Assembly: GCA_013399895.1 (NCBI GenBank)
Contig: VXBA01003500.1
Coordinates: 62,001-126,000, forward strand
Reading direction: 5' to 3'
DNA length: 64,000 bases
Source: Serilophus lunatus
Lineage: Eukaryota; Chordata; Aves; Passeriformes; Eurylaimidae
Shown: one piece after another, positions 62,301 through 64,000 of the stretch
Layout: each line of letters begins with the position of its first letter
Position numbering within the stretch: position 1 is the stretch's first letter
Made by a program: the position numbers and the translations under genes
The notes under the pieces: model-generated
The model's input: only the letters and a program-made list of their open reading frames with translations
Database searches by the model: none
Told to the model about the DNA's origin: nothing

Positions 62301-63713
62301 TTTCCATTGTTTCCAGTGAATCCAGGCGCTTATTAAGATATTTTCAAAAACAGAATGATGTTGGTACTGTAAAGGTCTTTGAAAAGGCACAGCATCGTTC
62401 TGTTTTTCCCTCAAAGAAATGGAAAATGCCAAATAGCTACTAGAGCACTTGAAGGAAGTGGTACCTGGGCATGGTGGCACAGTTCTCAAAAAGTCCAAAG
62501 ACTTGTCCTTTTTGTGCTCAGTCTCAAGGCTGTGGATGCCAGTGTTCAATTCTTCTAAAGCAAAAAACCCATCAAAAGCATTTTTAACTTCCTGTGTAAG
62601 ATCTGTTTTAATTTAAAGTAATTGAGTTATTCATTTCTGAATGATACACATTGTGACTTTTGAAGGTAAAAAAAAAATTCTGTTGGCAGGACTTGGCATT
62701 GTTTCACAGCAACCTGTTACTGTAATGATTCATCACTGTGAACTTGTATATACAGAAATATATACAAACAGAATGTATAACAATGTAATCAAATGGTCTA
62801 TTTGTTTTTAAACACAATTCTACAGAATAGATGAGATGTTAGTTACAACTAAGATTTAACTTGAGCCATACTTTAGATATGCAAGGATATTTTCTTAAAA
62901 ACTAGTTGGAACAAACAGAAAATGGTAAAAAAATCAAGCAGAAAAATACCTACAGAGAGGTGTACTGCATGTGAGCTGCTCCTATTCTGGAATGTTTCCA
63001 GCGTGCAACATTAGCCTACAGAAGACTCCACTGCAACAGGGAGCACACTATCCATATGTTTACCAGCAGTGCACTTGCTAATATTTTGGATGTGTTAACT
63101 GCCTGCTTGGCCCTCTACCTCTATGAAAATACACAGGAGAGAGCAGTTCACATGTGTAGGTTATCACTGTTGTTTTCAAATGTGCATTCTACACATTTAG
63201 GGGGGCAGCCAGGCTGAAACACGGCTTGCACTTCAAACACAAGGTTGCAGTGTCATAACAGCCCTGACTTGAGGAGCTTATTCCACATTCTCTGATTGCA
63301 GTTCATTGATATCTATCCATACAAGGATCTGCTTCATTTGTGGAGTCAGAGATGCCCACCTGGGAGCAGGTCCTTAACAGGTTATTCACACATGGACTGT
63401 GTGACAAGTCCTAGCACTACACTTCATTTTGAGATATGGAAAACGTGAGAAAGTTGTGCAGAGCACCAAAGGAAGAGAACCAGAATAAACTGATGTATTT
63501 GTGTTAGATGTCAGCTGAGTGGCATATGAACTTTCAGTGCTGAAACAGCCCACGTTTTACAGTCCACAGTTCTGGTGAATGTATAATTAACTGACCTGCT
63601 GTGAGTGAATATCAACTCTCTATAATTAGACCTGGACATAGTTTAGTTTTGGAGACTTATCTTTGAGATAAATTGTAAAGCTCAAAGGCCTACTTTTCGT
63701 CCTTGCACATACT

Positions 63714-63729
63714 AAAAAAAAAAAAAAAA
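63714..63729 (+). repeat. Poly(A) tract
   Basis: A 16-base A run in the partial GBE1 intron; a simple repeat. Confidence 0.85.
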
Positions 63730-64000
63730 GGCAGAAACCAGCATGGAAAGTAAAATTCAATATCCTAATCTCAAAATAAAAGTTTATAGAAAGAAAAAGA
63801 GGACAAGTTTTGATCTCAACCTAAGAACTGTCATGCTGAAAATCTTGAATGTTAACAGAGAATTTCACCACATTGAAACGTGAAAAAAAAAAAAAGAGGA
63901 TTCTGAAATAGTCCACACATCGTATTTGGTAAGAAACTTTCTACATTAAAATCTTTTCAGGTTCCTAATTCAGCAATTAAACAACACGGCAACATACATC

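Larger units (their letters stand above)
54512..64000 (-). other. GBE1: GBE1 intron (partial, continues beyond the window), phase 1
   Basis: Nearly 9.5 kb upstream of the NEFGHPEW exon. I searched for the preceding exon (the MYTNMSVLTPFTP ... YLNFMG region of human GBE1) and did not see it, so the intron should run past position 64000. Contents are one CR1 copy (54905-55385), a 22-base T run and AT-rich non-coding DNA. Open frames on both strands are short and unrecognised. Confidence 0.8.

Noticed and set aside
1..64000. tRNA or rRNA genes, CRISPR arrays, bacterial operons
   Set aside because: No cloverleaf-type sequence with A and B boxes, no regularly spaced direct repeats and no prokaryotic gene layout were seen. 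The window is vertebrate nuclear DNA.

Overview
The window is nuclear DNA from a vertebrate, almost certainly a bird. The evidence is AT-rich, intron-dominated sequence with several CR1 LINE 3' ends and long terminal repeats (LTRs) of well-known avian endogenous retrovirus families. There is no prokaryotic-style gene organisation. Most open reading frames here are short, overlap on both strands and are not genes.

The only protein-coding gene I can support is GBE1 (1,4-alpha-glucan branching enzyme), on the minus strand. Its last four coding exons are present: 54327-54511, 53060-53190, 45469-45586 and 35892-35948. They encode the C-terminal 162 residues, matching human residues about 541-702. 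Earlier exons lie beyond position 64000. The 3' UTR runs down from 35891, with candidate poly(A) signals at 35600-35605 and 35452-35457.

The most notable feature of the gene is the intron at 45587-53059. It has the U12 (minor spliceosome) 5' splice site ATATCCTTTT and the U12 branch-point motif TTCCTTAAC. The frame-preserving junction gives the rare terminal dinucleotides AT-AA.

Layout. 1-35 kb is the 3' flank of GBE1: gene-poor DNA with retroelement insertions. These are a minus-strand LTR containing an assembly gap (about 17.9-18.8 kb), a CR1 copy (20.7-21.1 kb), a 1.85-kb GC-rich LTR candidate (22.05-23.90 kb), a nested LTR complex (28.8-30.2 kb) and a second LTR related to the nested one (32.9-33.7 kb). 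35.4-54.5 kb is the 3' part of GBE1, with a CR1 reverse-transcriptase fossil in the last intron and CR1 copies in the U12 intron. 54.5-64 kb is part of the next upstream intron, with one CR1 copy. No RNA gene, CRISPR array, prophage or operon was seen. Element families were recognised from memory, not by a database search.
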